Origin: an uncultured Clostridia bacterium
GTDB lineage: Bacteria; Bacillota; Clostridia; Oscillospirales; Acutalibacteraceae
DNA length: 39,023 nt
NCBI GenBank assembly: GCA_904397895.1
Contig: CAJFOZ010000090.1
Location: 1 to 39,023 of the forward strand
Reading direction: 5' to 3'
Positions 38,966 through 39,023 of the stretch are shown here, in pieces. Position 1 is the first letter of the stretch. Every line of letters begins with the position of its first letter. The position numbers and the translations under genes were made by a program. The notes below the pieces were generated by a model. The model was not told the origin of the DNA, did not search any database, and saw only the letters and a list, made by a program, of their open reading frames with translations.

Positions 38966-39023
38966 GCCTTGGTTTCCTTGCTACCCGTATCTGATCTTCT
39001 TCCAATTGCTTTTTATGTATTCC

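Noticed and set aside
38859-39023. Open minus-strand frame entering from the right edge
   Set aside because: It crosses the hairpin-rich stretch and runs into the flavoprotein gene, with no visible start or recognisable motif, so chance is likelier.
1-39023. tRNA, rRNA, CRISPR arrays, transposases, origins
   Set aside because: I looked for T-loop-like motifs, regularly spaced repeats and transposase or recombinase motifs and found none I could support.

Overview
The window reads as chromosomal DNA of a low-to-moderate-GC Gram-positive anaerobe, most likely class Clostridia and plausibly an Oscillospiraceae/Ruminococcaceae relative. The main signs are strong AGGAGG-type ribosome binding sites, many TTG/GTG starts, MutS/MutL without MutH, the order miaB-ylbF-mutS-mutL, an L-box (lysine) riboswitch, a BceRS-BceAB type peptide-antibiotic module, and a DUF5685-J-domain gene pair that I know from Clostridia. 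Family placement is inference. I saw no rRNA, tRNA, CRISPR array or transposase.

Layout. Positions 1-300 hold a large inverted repeat and the first 42 codons of an XRE repressor that still has a promoter and RBS but is cut off, possibly at the edge of a mobile element. Positions 536-8400 are an accessory, resistance-flavoured zone. It starts with a type A chloramphenicol acetyltransferase preceded by a leader peptide and an RBS-masking hairpin. Then come MerR/GNAT, GPP34, two GyrI-like proteins, TfoX-N, a WYL regulator and a YoaP-like acetyltransferase, all on the minus strand, and a plus-strand XRE-AbrB regulator with an ABC exporter. Positions 8628-13672 carry a minus-strand response regulator, histidine kinase, ABC ATPase, FtsX-type permease and lipoprotein, with a direct-repeat operator upstream of the ATPase. 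A methyltransferase and queA follow.

Positions 15808-19550 form the lysine/diaminopimelate operon: promoter, lysine riboswitch, terminator, asd, dapA, dapB and a free-standing double-ACT protein resembling the regulatory half of aspartokinase. After a GNAT gene come mutL, mutS, ylbF-like and miaB on the minus strand (mismatch repair and tRNA thiomethylation). Positions 26878-29000 hold a compact DUF5685 / J-domain-TPR-Cys-rich / membrane-protein operon. It is the best candidate for an undescribed system: the DUF5685 protein carries two Asp-rich motifs like those of all-alpha isoprenoid synthases.

The rest is mostly housekeeping: a GtrA-like protein, a small P-loop protein, pgi, a DacF-type D,D-carboxypeptidase, an HPr/Crh-like protein without the usual active-site His motif, mtaB, a secreted DUF3298 protein, and two overlapping FAD-dependent oxidoreductase genes. 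The window ends in a hairpin-rich untranslated stretch.
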